From Paraburkholderia sediminicola (lineage in GTDB: Bacteria > Pseudomonadota > Gammaproteobacteria > Burkholderiales > Burkholderiaceae), in NCBI RefSeq assembly GCF_902859805.1, contig NZ_CADIKC010000002.1, forward strand, positions 434,001-498,000: a stretch of 64,000 nucleotides of DNA, given 5' to 3'. The notes beneath the pieces are model-generated. The model searched no databases. It saw nothing but the letters and a program-made list of their open reading frames with translations, and was not told the DNA's origin. Positions 26,386 to 35,245 of the stretch are shown here, one piece after another. Position 1 is the first letter of the stretch. Each line of letters begins with the position of its first letter. A program made the translations under genes and the position numbers.

Positions 26386-26787
26386 ATGGACGAAAGAAGC
26401 CCAAAGTTGGCCCCATCGGGCTTGCGTGCAACCGACGATTGCAGCAAAGACCGCGTGGCAAGTACTGCGATCTACCCAACCCGTCGCCCTATGTCGACAA
26501 TGCGTTGGGAAGCTCCTGTCGAATGGCACGATAGCGGATGCGATGCACGCATTCGCTTCGCCCGGATGTTGTACCCATACGAGTACTTGAATCTTCCGAT
26601 GCAGGAAGGCCACTTCGGCCGGCCGGCCATTTCGATGATTTCAGAGGATGCCCCACCGACCACGACAGGGCCACCCTTCCCCGGCATTCTTGCGACTGTG
26701 GGCCGCTTGTGGCGGCTGGCGACCCGCAGGGCGCAGGCTAGCGGGAGAGCCACATCTGCGCTCTTCGGCAAGCGATCGCGGGATTGA
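26386..26787 (+). CDS. Possible small hypothetical protein
   Basis: This frame encodes about 133 residues with no recognised family. It starts at an ATG with GGAG six bases before it. It contains RRPMSTMRWEAPVEWHDSG and a Pro/Arg/Ala-rich tail. The only support beyond length is that a perfect 18-base-pair hairpin begins 10 bases after its stop, as expected at the end of a gene. The 26156-26883 region has no other supported gene, and opposing frames of similar length exist, so this is a weak call. Confidence 0.3.
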   Translation: MDERSPKLAPSGLRATDDCSKDRVASTAIYPTRRPMSTMRWEAPVEWHDSGCDARIRFARMLYPYEYLNLPMQEGHFGRPAISMISEDAPPTTTGPPFPGILATVGRLWRLATRRAQASGRATSALFGKRSRD

Positions 26788-26796
26788 CTAACGTGT

Positions 26797-26839
26797 TGAC
26801 GTTCCGCGCGACAGTGCTGCGCTGTCGCGCGGAACGTCA
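26797..26839. terminator. Perfect 18-base-pair hairpin before the convergent lactonase gene
   Basis: The arms are TGACGTTCCGCGCGACAG (26797-26814) and its exact complement (26822-26839) around a 7-base loop, TGCTGCG. It is an unusually long stem for an intergenic region and can stop transcription from both sides. No T-run. Confidence 0.7.
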
Positions 26840-26883
26840 TCCGCAAAGCGCTTAACCTGATCTACTCACGCGCGACCCGGCTC

Positions 26884-27981
26884 TCAGTTGCCGTTTGATC
26901 CCTCGAACTCAACGATCTCGATCCAGTTCGCGCCCTTACCTACGGGGTACTGACCGATCAAAGTCAGCGCGCCGGAGTCACGGTCGATGCGGTAAGCGCT
27001 CATGTTTGACGACAGCTGACCGACTGCAAGCAGATACTTGCCCGACGGATCGATATTGAATCCGCGTGGCTGCTTTTCTGTCTGGTACGTGCCGATGCGT
27101 GTCAGTTCACCCGATTTCGCGCTCACCCGATAGACAGCCAACGTGTTGGACGTGCGTTCTGAGGCGTACAGGAAACGCCCGTCTGGCGTGACGTGCACAT
27201 CCGCGCCCCACGGCTTGTCGCCGGAGAAATTGGGCGGCAGGATGGAAACAGTCTGAACGGGTTTGACTTTGTCACGCGTGCTATCGAAAGCGAGCACATG
27301 CAATTTGCCATCGAGTTCATCGATCAGATAGACAAAGCGATGATCCGGCGAGAATACAAAGTGACGCGGCCCCGACTTCGCAGGCAACGAATGCGCGGGC
27401 GCGGCATCTTCGGTCAACTGACCGTTCGAAGCATCGAATTTCAGACGCAACCACGCGTCCGAGCCGAGCACCGATGCGAAGACATAACGATTGTCGGGCG
27501 CATTGCGAATGGCGTGAGCCATTGGGCCGGTTTTGACGGTTTGCTGAACATCGCCCGCCACGCCATTTTCGGCAATCCGGTTCACCGCCAGAAGATTGCC
27601 GCCATACGACGCGGAAAAGAGGTAACGGCCGGTCGCATCCGTCGATACATAGGCCATGCTCTCCGCAAGCGGCGCCCTGCCAAGTTCAATCAGCCGGCCG
27701 TCGAGCGGATTGACCGCGAAGCTCACCACGCTATACGGCTTGGAACGCAACGCGGCATAAAGCCGGAGATGGTCGGGCGAAAGCGCCATCGGCATGACCG
27801 TGCCCCCAACAGGTACGGTCTCGATTGCGGCGAGTGAGCCGCTCGATTTGTCGAGGCTGAAGACAGAGATGTCCTGGCTGTCCGCATTGGATACGTAGGC
27901 ATACGTAGCAGCCTGCGATACGCCCGATCCCAAAGCACCCGCAAACAGAACTGCTGCGACCAGGGTGGCCCTAACGCTCAT
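26884..27981 (-). CDS. Exported lactonase-like beta-propeller protein
   Basis: This 365-residue protein has a signal peptide (about 1-24, ending SQAATYAYV) and repeats of seven-bladed beta-propeller type seen in 6-phosphogluconolactonase (Pgl/YbhE-like) proteins: MALSPDHLRLYAALRS, HAIRNAPDNRYVFAS, RHFVFSPDHRFVYLI, VHVTPDGRFLYASER, and RGFNIDPSGKYLLA. Cytosolic Pgl proteins lack a signal, so an exported member probably acts on another lactone or is a binding protein in the periplasm. I start at the ATG after CGGAGTG. It stands alone between the hairpin and a chemoreceptor gene on the same strand. Confidence 0.85.
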   Translation of the reverse strand: MSVRATLVAAVLFAGALGSGVSQAATYAYVSNADSQDISVFSLDKSSGSLAAIETVPVGGTVMPMALSPDHLRLYAALRSKPYSVVSFAVNPLDGRLIELGRAPLAESMAYVSTDATGRYLFSASYGGNLLAVNRIAENGVAGDVQQTVKTGPMAHAIRNAPDNRYVFASVLGSDAWLRLKFDASNGQLTEDAAPAHSLPAKSGPRHFVFSPDHRFVYLIDELDGKLHVLAFDSTRDKVKPVQTVSILPPNFSGDKPWGADVHVTPDGRFLYASERTSNTLAVYRVSAKSGELTRIGTYQTEKQPRGFNIDPSGKYLLAVGQLSSNMSAYRIDRDSGALTLIGQYPVGKGANWIEIVEFEGSNGN

Positions 27982-28124
27982 CGTGACACTCCGTTGAAAT
28001 GGTTGAATATGAACATCCAGCATCGGCCGCCCCGGTTTTTTCGAAAGAATCTCGACGGCCGGTCGCAGCGCATTGCCGCCCCGGCACGTGCGCGACCGAT
28101 GCTTTTACTGGATAGGGATGCGGG

Positions 28125-29681
28125 TCAAGCCCGATTGAGGCGGAACGCGGAAACAGCATCCGTCATCGCTTGCGCCTGCTGCTCAAGTGCGCTCGCGGCG
28201 GCGGCGGCCTCCTCGACTAGCGCGGCGTTTTGCTGCGTCACCCGATCCATCTGGCTGACGGCCTGCCCGACCTGCTCGATGCCGGAGCTCTGCTCAACTG
28301 TCGCCGAGGTAATCTCAGCCATGATGGTGGCGACGCCTTGCACCGCGCCCACAATCTCACCCATGGTCTGCCCGGCCTGAACAACGAGTTCATTGCCGTC
28401 ACGGATATCGTTGACCGATGCGGCGATGAGCGTTTTGATCTCCTGTGCTGCGGCAGCGCTGCGCTGCGCGAGCGTGCGCACCTCACCGGCGACAACGGCA
28501 AAGCCGCGGCCCTGCTCCCCTGCTCGCGCGGATTCGACCGCTGCATTCAAGGCCAGGATATTGGTTTGAAAAGCGATGCTGTTGATCATCCCCGTGATCT
28601 CGGCAATCTTGTTCGAACTGGCCGTGATTGCCGTCATTGTCTGCACCGCCTGTTGCACGACGTTGCCGCCTCGCTGTGCGACGTCCGCCGCGTTGGCGGC
28701 AAGCTTGCTTGCCTGGCGGGCATGGTCGGCGTTCTGTTTAACGGTCGAGGTCAGCTCTTCCATGCTGGCCGCCGTTTCTTCAAGCGACGCAGACTGCTGC
28801 TCGGTTCTACTCGACAAATCGAGGTTGCCGGCAGCGATCTCACGCGCACCACCGTGAATGGCTTCACAGTTCACGCGCACATTTGAAACAGTCTTGGCCA
28901 GGCCCGTCTGCATCTGCGACATCGCCGTGAACAGCTGCCCCAACTCGCTCCTTCCGCCTTCCGGAATGGATACGGTCAGGTCGCTTCCTGCAATACGGTT
29001 GAGCAACTCTGATGCAATCTGCAGCGGACGGACCACGATCTTGCGCAATGCGAAATGGGCGGCGACGATCAATGCAAGGGCCAGTGCCACCCCCGCCGCG
29101 ACCATCGTGACAACCCACGTGTATTCGCGATCGCCTTGCGCAGCGGAATCCTGGGCGAGTGCTTCAGCGAGCTTCTGGAACTTCTCGACATTGGCCGAAT
29201 AAGCGACGCCGGCCAGCGTGATGTCTTTGTCGTTGATCGATACGTATGCATTCGTATCGCCCCGCTGCAAGGCGTCGAAAGCAGTATGCAGAATCGTGGC
29301 CAACGTATTGGAAGAATCGAAAAGCTTTTGCTTCAGCTCGTCGTCCTGGCCCGCAAATTTATCGGCATCACGAAACATCCTGGTTTCGCGGTCCGCGCGC
29401 TCCAGCGTCGTGGCGGCACTTTTGAGCGCCGAGTCGCGGGTCGCTTCGTCATTGCGCTCTTTCAATGCGGAATACGCACGCGTCAGCGCGGCGCGGGTGC
29501 GTGTGGAGTCTTTATAGGCATCGTTGACCAGCACTTCCTGGCTCGCGATATCGTGCAGACGCCGAGCGTTGTCGTTAGAACGGCCAAGTGCCAGCACCCC
29601 CACGATGCCGCCGATCAGGATCATGCTCGCGAAAAGCACGAGAACGGCAAGGAGACTGTGTCTTATTGTGAGATTACGCAT
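28125..29681 (-). CDS. Methyl-accepting chemotaxis protein, Tar-like layout
   Basis: This 518-residue chemoreceptor has TM1 (about 8-32), a periplasmic four-helix sensor domain (about 33-188), TM2 (about 190-212), a HAMP domain (about 213-265, LRKIVVRPLQIASELLNRIAG) and a cytoplasmic signalling region. The hairpin tip contains IAFQTNILALNAAVESARAG, which is the usual MCP contact site for CheA and CheW. Glutamine/glutamate pairs for methylation are seen in EQQSASLEETAASMEEL. It is one of the 36-helix-type family members. The C-terminus lacks a CheR-docking pentapeptide. The ligand is unknown. Confidence 0.93.
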   Translation of the reverse strand: MRNLTIRHSLLAVLVLFASMILIGGIVGVLALGRSNDNARRLHDIASQEVLVNDAYKDSTRTRAALTRAYSALKERNDEATRDSALKSAATTLERADRETRMFRDADKFAGQDDELKQKLFDSSNTLATILHTAFDALQRGDTNAYVSINDKDITLAGVAYSANVEKFQKLAEALAQDSAAQGDREYTWVVTMVAAGVALALALIVAAHFALRKIVVRPLQIASELLNRIAGSDLTVSIPEGGRSELGQLFTAMSQMQTGLAKTVSNVRVNCEAIHGGAREIAAGNLDLSSRTEQQSASLEETAASMEELTSTVKQNADHARQASKLAANAADVAQRGGNVVQQAVQTMTAITASSNKIAEITGMINSIAFQTNILALNAAVESARAGEQGRGFAVVAGEVRTLAQRSAAAAQEIKTLIAASVNDIRDGNELVVQAGQTMGEIVGAVQGVATIMAEITSATVEQSSGIEQVGQAVSQMDRVTQQNAALVEEAAAAASALEQQAQAMTDAVSAFRLNRA

Positions 29682-30117
29682 GCCTACCGATCCAGTTAAC
29701 CATTGTTCGTTTGTTTACGACATAAACAACGCAGAACCTGAGCCGTCGATCTCGCAAGATTGCCTTACAGACCGCTGCGCCGCGTGGCGTCGTGGAGATC
29801 CATTCCGAGATACGTCATCATACAAGACGAATTGACCCTTTGTCGAAATCATTCGATACGTATTTACCAAAAATTAGCCAAATCGTTAAATTTCAAATTC
29901 TTTCAGCTCGATAGTGGGTGAGACCTTATTTATAAGACGTCGTATATCTATGAGGCTTCTCACAACTACCGATATCGCAGACGAAGCAACGCGCCCACGC
30001 ACTCATTACCTTTACTGCCAGCCCTCCTCCGAGGCTAACTGCACTGCCCAGCGCAGTCTGACGAACCTTGACCGTCATCGACATGGTCTCGCACAGCAAA
30101 CGATGTCGAAATGTTAT
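29682..30117. other. Intergenic region between chemoreceptor and TetR genes
   Basis: This divergent, AT-rich stretch of about 440 bases holds the promoter regions of the chemoreceptor and the TetR regulator. Frames here show no conserved protein. I note no repeat other than the operator at 30118-30131. Confidence 0.4.
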
Positions 30118-30131
30118 ATGATGGTCATCAT
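30118..30131. promoter_or_regulatory. Probable TetR operator overlapping its own start
   Basis: ATGATG-GT-CATCAT covers 30118-30131 and overlaps the start codon of the TetR gene at 30130. The same arms, with AA in the centre, occur in the longer palindrome at 30758-30787 before the SDR gene. A shared site at both promoters fits a self-repressing regulator of the adjacent oxidoreductases. Confidence 0.55.
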
Positions 30132-30726
30132 GAAAACGCCATCAATCAATCGCAAGACTGCCAGCCGCAAAGAAATCACGCACGAGCGCATCGTCGAAGT
30201 CGCCGCGCGTGCGATCCGGCGCAGCGGGTACGACGGGACAGGCGTGGCCGACATCATGAAGGAGGCCGGCCTTACTCATGGTGGCTTCTATGCCCACTTC
30301 CCATCTCGCGAGGTGCTGCTTGCCGAAGCGGCTGACCGCGCCGGCGCTGAAGCCGTCGCCCTGTCGGAACATATCGCCGCCTCCGTCCCGCCAGAGGATG
30401 CGTTGCCGTCGATGGTGCGCGCCTATCTGTCAAAGGAGCATTGCGAAGACGTAGAGAATGGCTGCCCGGTCTCCGCCCTCGGTTCCGAGATGCCGCGCCA
30501 GGCGGCGGTCGTGCGGCGCGCAGCCACCCGCCGCATCAAGGAGATGATTGATGTCATTGCGCGCCAGTTGCCCGATTGGGGTCAACCGGGCGCGCATGAG
30601 CAGGCGCTTGTCACGGCGGCCACCATGGTTGGCGCCATGGTGCTGGCGCGCGCCGTTGACGACCCGAAGCTGTCGGAAGGTTTTCTTGAAGCCGCATTGA
30701 AAAAACTCGCGCCCACTGACGTATAA
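30130..30726 (+). CDS. TetR/AcrR family transcriptional regulator
   Basis: This 198-residue protein has the TetR helix-turn-helix in residues about 16-62: THERIVEVAARAIRRSGYDG, IMKEAGLTHGGFYAHF and PSREVLLAEA. The C-terminal part is the ligand-binding helical domain; GCPVSALGSEMPRQ resembles the NemR/TetR_C branch. Start chosen at the ATG that overlaps the operator; a long in-frame extension to a GTG at 29914 has no ribosome site. It is followed by a terminator and then by the SDR gene with a related operator, so it probably regulates that pair. The inducer may be an electrophile such as a quinone or aldehyde. Confidence 0.85.
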   Translation: MKTPSINRKTASRKEITHERIVEVAARAIRRSGYDGTGVADIMKEAGLTHGGFYAHFPSREVLLAEAADRAGAEAVALSEHIAASVPPEDALPSMVRAYLSKEHCEDVENGCPVSALGSEMPRQAAVVRRAATRRIKEMIDVIARQLPDWGQPGAHEQALVTAATMVGAMVLARAVDDPKLSEGFLEAALKKLAPTDV

Positions 30727-30730
30727 ATCC

Positions 30731-30753
30731 ACCGGCTCGGGGCCGGTTTTTGT
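30731..30753 (+). terminator. Intrinsic terminator of the TetR gene
   Basis: ACCGGC (30731-30736), loop TCGGG and GCCGGT (30742-30747), then a run of five Ts. It ends the TetR transcript before the SDR operator. Confidence 0.75.
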
Positions 30754-30757
30754 TGGA

Positions 30758-30787
30758 TCTAGAATATGATGAACATCATATTCTAGA
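30758..30787. promoter_or_regulatory. Thirty-base perfect palindrome upstream of the SDR gene
   Basis: The arms are TCTAGAATATGATG (30758-30771) and CATCATATTCTAGA (30774-30787) around AA. The core ATGATG-N2-CATCAT matches the site at the TetR start. It lies 56 bases before the SDR start codon, where an operator of that promoter would sit. Confidence 0.65.
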
Positions 30788-30842
30788 AAAATGAACACGC
30801 AAGCAAACCATCAAAGACACCCATCACTATCGGAAGAACATC

Positions 30843-31652
30843 ATGGAAACTGGGATAGCGCTCGTGACGGGCGCCTCGTCAGGAATTGGCGAAGCCACGG
30901 CCGAACGGCTCGCGAAGGCTGGGTACAAGGTCTACGGCACCAGCCGGCGCAGCGCACAGGCTGGCCAGCGGACGTTCGGGATGCTGCCACTGGACGTGAC
31001 TAGCGATGAATCCGTCGAAGCCGTCGTCAAGGAAGTACTACGCCTGCACGGCCGCATCGACCTGCTGGTGAACAACGCTGGTTTCGGCGTGGCGCCTGCT
31101 GCTGCGGAAGAGAGTTCGATTGGCCAGGCCCGTGCGATCTTCGATACGAACTTCTTCGGGATCGTCCGCATGACGCGTGCCGTGTTGCCCCATATGCGGC
31201 AAGAAGGCAGCGGCCGCATCATCAACATCGGCTCGGTGCTGGGTTTCTTGCCCATGCCCTATATGGCGCTGTATTCCGCCACCAAGCACGCGGTCGCGGG
31301 CTATTCGGAATCGCTCGATCATGAGTTGCGCACGATGGGCATCCGGGTCTCCGTCATTGAGCCCGCCTACATCAAGACGCCTTTCGACGCGAACTTCATG
31401 GAGCCGGACGTTCCCCTCGACGACTACCTCGAGATACGCACCGCCATCGCGAGGCGAGTGAAAGAGGTTGTCGAGAGCGCTGACGGTCCGGAGGTCGTGG
31501 CCGAGACCGTACTGCAGGCCGCCATCGCGGCTCGCCCGAAACTTCGCTATACAGCCGGTGGACTCGCCGCCCGTCTGCGATTGCTGCGCAGGTTTGCGCC
31601 CGCCGGGCTTGTGGATGCCGGTATCCGCAAGGACCTGCGGCTTCAAACTTGA
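30843..31652 (+). CDS. Short-chain dehydrogenase/reductase
   Basis: This 269-residue SDR has the classical features: TGASSGIG at residues 9-16 for NAD(P) binding, NNAG at 77-80, and a catalytic Ser131, Tyr144 and Lys148 (the motif is YSATK). GxxxGxG with R35 and R36 (SRR) favours NADP(H). The C-terminal part, FAPAGLVDAGIRKDLRL, resembles the oxidoreductases often annotated near TetR genes. It likely reduces an aldehyde or ketone. It is followed in the same direction by an MDR oxidoreductase whose ATG is 94 bases downstream, so they may be co-transcribed. Confidence 0.88.
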   Translation: METGIALVTGASSGIGEATAERLAKAGYKVYGTSRRSAQAGQRTFGMLPLDVTSDESVEAVVKEVLRLHGRIDLLVNNAGFGVAPAAAEESSIGQARAIFDTNFFGIVRMTRAVLPHMRQEGSGRIINIGSVLGFLPMPYMALYSATKHAVAGYSESLDHELRTMGIRVSVIEPAYIKTPFDANFMEPDVPLDDYLEIRTAIARRVKEVVESADGPEVVAETVLQAAIAARPKLRYTAGGLAARLRLLRRFAPAGLVDAGIRKDLRLQT

Positions 31653-31746
31653 CGGCATGACTGCGTTGCGATCGATCTACAGCGTTCCATCCCCGCTACT
31701 GCCCGCGAAGCACCCTGACTCAACGAGAAACGTACAAGGAAACACG

Positions 31747-32748
31747 ATGAAAGCTTTTGTTGTCGATCGATACGAGCGCAAGCAAGACTTGCGAGCCGGC
31801 GAAATGCCGGTCCCGGAGCCGCGTGAGGACGACGTATTAATCCAGATCCACGCCGCGGGCGTGAATCCGCTCGATGCCAAAATCAGGGACGGCGAGTTCA
31901 AGCTCATTCTGCCCTATCGTTTGCCGCTGATCCTGGGTAACGACCTGGCCGGGGTAGTCGTCCGTGTTGGATCGCGCGTTCGGCAATTCAAGCCAGGAGA
32001 TGAGGTCTATGCCCGACCGCACAAAGATCGCATTGGCACTTTCGCAGAATTTATTGCCGTCAAAGAAGACGGCGTGGCGTTGAAACCCAAATCACTCGCT
32101 ATGGAAGAAGCCGCCTCGATTCCGCTAGTCGGCTTGACCGCGTGGCAGGCACTAATCGAAAAAGGACAACTCAAGAAAGGGCAGAAAGTGCTGATCCATG
32201 CCGGCTCGGGCGGCGTCGGCACATTCGCCATTCAACTGGCGAAACATGTGGGCGCGACCGTCGCGACGACAACGAGCGCGCGCAATGCCGAACTGGTAAA
32301 GCAACTCGGTGCAGATATCGTCATCGATTACAAAAAAGACGACTTTGCCGACATCCTCAAAGGATACGATCTCGTGCTCGACACGCAGGGTGGCGATACG
32401 TTCAAGAAGTCACTGCGCGTGCTCAAACCGGGTGGCAAACTCATCGGGATCGCGGGGCCGCCTGATCCCGACTTTGCCAAAGAGATGGGCGCTTCATGGT
32501 TCCTGAAAACGGTGATGCGGCTTTTGAGCTATCGCATCCGGAAAACTGCAAAACGTCATGAAGTCAGCTATTCATTTGTGTTCATGCGCGCCAGCGGAGA
32601 CCAACTGAGCCGGATCGCTGCGCTGATCGATGCAGGGTCCATACGGCCGGTGATCGATCGAATCTTCCCGTTTGCGGCAACCAATGAAGCCTTGGCTTAC
32701 GTCGAAACCGGGCGTGTAAAGGGTAAGGTTGTCGTCAAGATCCAATAG
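31747..32748 (+). CDS. NADP-dependent MDR oxidoreductase
   Basis: This 333-residue zinc-free MDR protein resembles the quinone-oxidoreductase branch: IHAAGVNPLDAKIRDGEFK, VLGNDLAGVVVRVGS-like text (LILGNDLAGVVVRVG), VLIHAGSGGVGTFAIQLAKH for NADP binding, and DFADILKGYDLVLDTQGGD. The ATG at 31747 follows AAGGAAACACG. A longer frame upstream overlaps the SDR gene in another frame and is rejected. It probably forms a two-gene unit with the SDR under the TetR regulator. The substrate is likely a quinone or enone. Confidence 0.88.
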   Translation: MKAFVVDRYERKQDLRAGEMPVPEPREDDVLIQIHAAGVNPLDAKIRDGEFKLILPYRLPLILGNDLAGVVVRVGSRVRQFKPGDEVYARPHKDRIGTFAEFIAVKEDGVALKPKSLAMEEAASIPLVGLTAWQALIEKGQLKKGQKVLIHAGSGGVGTFAIQLAKHVGATVATTTSARNAELVKQLGADIVIDYKKDDFADILKGYDLVLDTQGGDTFKKSLRVLKPGGKLIGIAGPPDPDFAKEMGASWFLKTVMRLLSYRIRKTAKRHEVSYSFVFMRASGDQLSRIAALIDAGSIRPVIDRIFPFAATNEALAYVETGRVKGKVVVKIQ

Positions 32749-32911
32749 ACGGCCCGGACCGGTCGCGAGCCATTCGCCGGGAGATGCTGGATAGTTTGCT
32801 TTAAGCAGCGACAAGAAAAAAACGGCGCCGGAATCCCGAAACATACTCCGCACGCCATCCAATGGCATGATAGTGGCCTCGCTTCTTAATCCACCAGCCT
32901 CTCTCCCGAAC

Positions 32912-34213
32912 ATGTCGAACCTGATCGTACATGGCGGCCTCCCGTTACGCGGCGAGATCGTGCCATCCGCCAACAAGAACGCTGTCCTGCCCATTCTTTG
33001 CGCCACGCTGCTGACCGACCAGCCACTGCGGCTCATCGGCGTACCCGAGATTACCGACGTCAAGAAGATCCTCGAGATCTTCCGCACGCTCGGCAGCAAC
33101 GTGTCGATGGACTTTGCCACCGGCATTCTCGATTTGCATCACCACGCTACGTCCTTCGATCCGGTCGCGCACAGGCTGCCCGAGGAGATGCGCTCTTCGA
33201 TCATGCTGGTGCCGCCGCTGCTGGCGCGTTTCGGCGTTGCACGTCTGGAAAACGACGTGAAGGGCTGCACGCTGGGCGTACGCGAGATCGATCCGCACGT
33301 CGAGGTGTTCGAGCGCTTCGGCGCGAGCATCGAGCGCACCACCGACTCGCTGATCGTGCGCGCGAGCACTCAAATGGCGGCAAATCATCATTGGCTGGAC
33401 TACGCGTCAGTCACTACCACTGAGAATTTCGTGCTGTGCGCGGCGTCGGCCAATGGTACGTCGACCTTGGTCAATGCAGCATCGGAACCGCATGTGCAGG
33501 AGTTTTGCCGTTTTCTGGCCATGCTGGGTGTCCCGATCGACGGCATCGGCACCTCGCGTCTGAGCGTGGAAGGCGGCCATAAACTCGGCGGCGGCGAGTT
33601 CCGGTTCAGCGAGGATTTCCACGAAATCGCGACCTTTCTCGCGCTTGGCGCAATCACCGGCGGCGACATCAAGGTCAAAAACAGCGCGCCCGATCAGTTC
33701 CCGCTGATCGACCGAACTTTCGCGAAGTTCGGCGTGCAGGTGGAGCATCGCGATGGCTGGTCGCACGCCGTTCGGGAAGGCCCATTGCGGGTGCGCCGCC
33801 CTTTCACCCAGAATATTCTCACCAAGGTGGAAGCGGCGCCCTGGCCGTATCTGCCCGTCGATCTGCTCCCCATTTTCATCGCCCTTGGCGTGAAGGCGGA
33901 AGGCAGCGCGATGTTCTGGAACAAGGTCTATGACGGCGCCATGGGCTGGTCCGTTGAACTCTCCAAGTTCGGCGCGCACGTGTTCCTGTCGGACCCTCAT
34001 CGTTTGATCACTTTCGGCGGACTTCAGTTAAGTCCCGCGAAGGTTGAGAGTCCGTACATCATCCGCGTGGCAATCGCACTGCTCATGGTCGCAGCAAGTA
34101 TCGAGGGGCGCTCGGAAATCACCAACGCGCTACCGATTCGCCGTGCGCACCCCAACTTTGTCGAAAACCTGCGCTCGGTGGGCGCGCGCGTGGAATGGAC
34201 CAGCAGCGAGTGA
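32912..34213 (+). CDS. MurA-like UDP-GlcNAc enolpyruvyl transferase (paralogue)
   Basis: This 433-residue protein has the EPSP-synthase/MurA fold. Key residues are kept: Lys22 and Asn23 (SANKNAVLPI), Cys119 and Arg124 in KGCTLGVRE (matching Cys115 and Arg120 of E. coli MurA), and an Asp in LPVDLLPIF (matching Asp305). The reaction would be addition of enolpyruvate to UDP-N-acetylglucosamine, the first step of peptidoglycan synthesis. The text departs from normal MurA in several places (REIDPHVEVF for RPVDLHI), and the usual murA context of envelope or histidine genes is missing, so it is probably a second, specialised copy. Start chosen at MSNLIVHGG; another ATG lies 15 codons upstream. Confidence 0.85.
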   Translation: MSNLIVHGGLPLRGEIVPSANKNAVLPILCATLLTDQPLRLIGVPEITDVKKILEIFRTLGSNVSMDFATGILDLHHHATSFDPVAHRLPEEMRSSIMLVPPLLARFGVARLENDVKGCTLGVREIDPHVEVFERFGASIERTTDSLIVRASTQMAANHHWLDYASVTTTENFVLCAASANGTSTLVNAASEPHVQEFCRFLAMLGVPIDGIGTSRLSVEGGHKLGGGEFRFSEDFHEIATFLALGAITGGDIKVKNSAPDQFPLIDRTFAKFGVQVEHRDGWSHAVREGPLRVRRPFTQNILTKVEAAPWPYLPVDLLPIFIALGVKAEGSAMFWNKVYDGAMGWSVELSKFGAHVFLSDPHRLITFGGLQLSPAKVESPYIIRVAIALLMVAASIEGRSEITNALPIRRAHPNFVENLRSVGARVEWTSSE

Positions 34214-34258
34214 TCGTTTAAGGCGATTCACGACAACCTGAGCATCACGGAGCAAACC

Positions 34259-35218
34259 TTGCACGAACATCGCCTCGAGACACTGCAGGTAGGTGCACTG
34301 CGCATGCGTGTGGCCAGCCAGGGCAGCGGCCCGCTGGTGCTGCTATGTCATGGATTTCCGGAGTCCTGGTACGCCTGGCGGCACCAGCTGGCGGCGCTGT
34401 CGGCCGCCGGGTTCCGCGCCGTCGCGCCCGACATGCGTGGCTATGGCGGCACCGATGCGCCGCCGGAAGCGGAGTCGTACACGATGCTGCATCTCGTCGG
34501 CGACATGGTCGAACTCGTCAATGTTCTCGGCGAGAGCGAGGCGGTGATCGTCGGCCACGACTGGGGCGCGCCGGTGGCCTGGAACGCGGCGATGCTGCGG
34601 CCCGATCTGTTCCGTGCCGTCGCCGGCATGAGCGTGCCGTTCCATCCGCCTGCGCGGGAGGACCTGCTCAGTGCGCTCGCGCGGCAAGGTGTGCAAACGT
34701 TCTATATGCAGTATTTCCAGACACCCGGCGTTGCTGAGCGCGAGTTCGAAGCTGATCCCGAAGCCACCATTCGGCGCGTCACCTTCAGCATGTCGGGCGA
34801 TGGGCCCGACCACGTGGTGGCAGGCATACTCGCTCCCGGCACAGGTTTTCTCGACAACACAGTGGACCCCGAGACGCTGCCAGACTGGCTGAGCAGCGAA
34901 GAAATCGCTTACGTGGCGGGCGAATTCGCGCGCACAGGCTTCAGAGGCGGCCTGAACTGGTACCGCAGCATTCGGCGCTCGTCGGAACTCATGAGCGCGT
35001 GGAGAGGCTGCGTGATCCGGCAGCCATCGCTATTTGTGGCCGGCGCGGAAGACGACGTCCTGAAGTTTCCGGGCGCGCAAGCCCGAATCGCGAATCTGGC
35101 GCGCGTACTGCCCGGACTGCGCGGATGCCATATTCTCGATGGTGCGGGTCACTGGATTCAGCGCGAGCGTTCGGCAGAGGTCAGTGAGTTGCTGGTTGCG
35201 TTCCTGAAGGGACTGTAG
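34259..35218 (+). CDS. Epoxide hydrolase-like alpha/beta hydrolase
   Basis: This 319-residue protein has the epoxide hydrolase pattern of alpha/beta hydrolases: HGFPESWYAWRHQ (31-43) as the oxyanion motif, nucleophile Asp101 in GHDWGAP, RGYGGTDAP, and the histidine in GAGHWIQRE near the end. The cap region includes MQYFQTPGVAEREFE with tyrosines that could activate the epoxide; NWYRSIRR fits the second cap tyrosine. It starts at TTG, supported by GGAG eight bases upstream. It may open epoxides or act on halides. It follows the MurA-like gene by 45 bases, so co-transcription is possible. Confidence 0.85.
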   Translation: MHEHRLETLQVGALRMRVASQGSGPLVLLCHGFPESWYAWRHQLAALSAAGFRAVAPDMRGYGGTDAPPEAESYTMLHLVGDMVELVNVLGESEAVIVGHDWGAPVAWNAAMLRPDLFRAVAGMSVPFHPPAREDLLSALARQGVQTFYMQYFQTPGVAEREFEADPEATIRRVTFSMSGDGPDHVVAGILAPGTGFLDNTVDPETLPDWLSSEEIAYVAGEFARTGFRGGLNWYRSIRRSSELMSAWRGCVIRQPSLFVAGAEDDVLKFPGAQARIANLARVLPGLRGCHILDGAGHWIQRERSAEVSELLVAFLKGL

Positions 35219-35232
35219 GCAGCGTGCTGCCT
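35217..35232. terminator. Small hairpin between convergent genes
   Basis: AGGCAGC-GT-GCTGCCT at 35217-35232 overlaps the stop of the epoxide hydrolase gene and lies before the ABC ATPase stop at 35246. It is short, so the terminator role is only probable. Confidence 0.35.
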
Positions 35233-35245
35233 CGCCAGACAAAGA

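Noticed and set aside
29914..30129. N-terminal extension of the TetR gene to a GTG
   Set aside because: The extra 72 residues have no conserved character, and the extension has no ribosome site; the operator lies over the shorter start.
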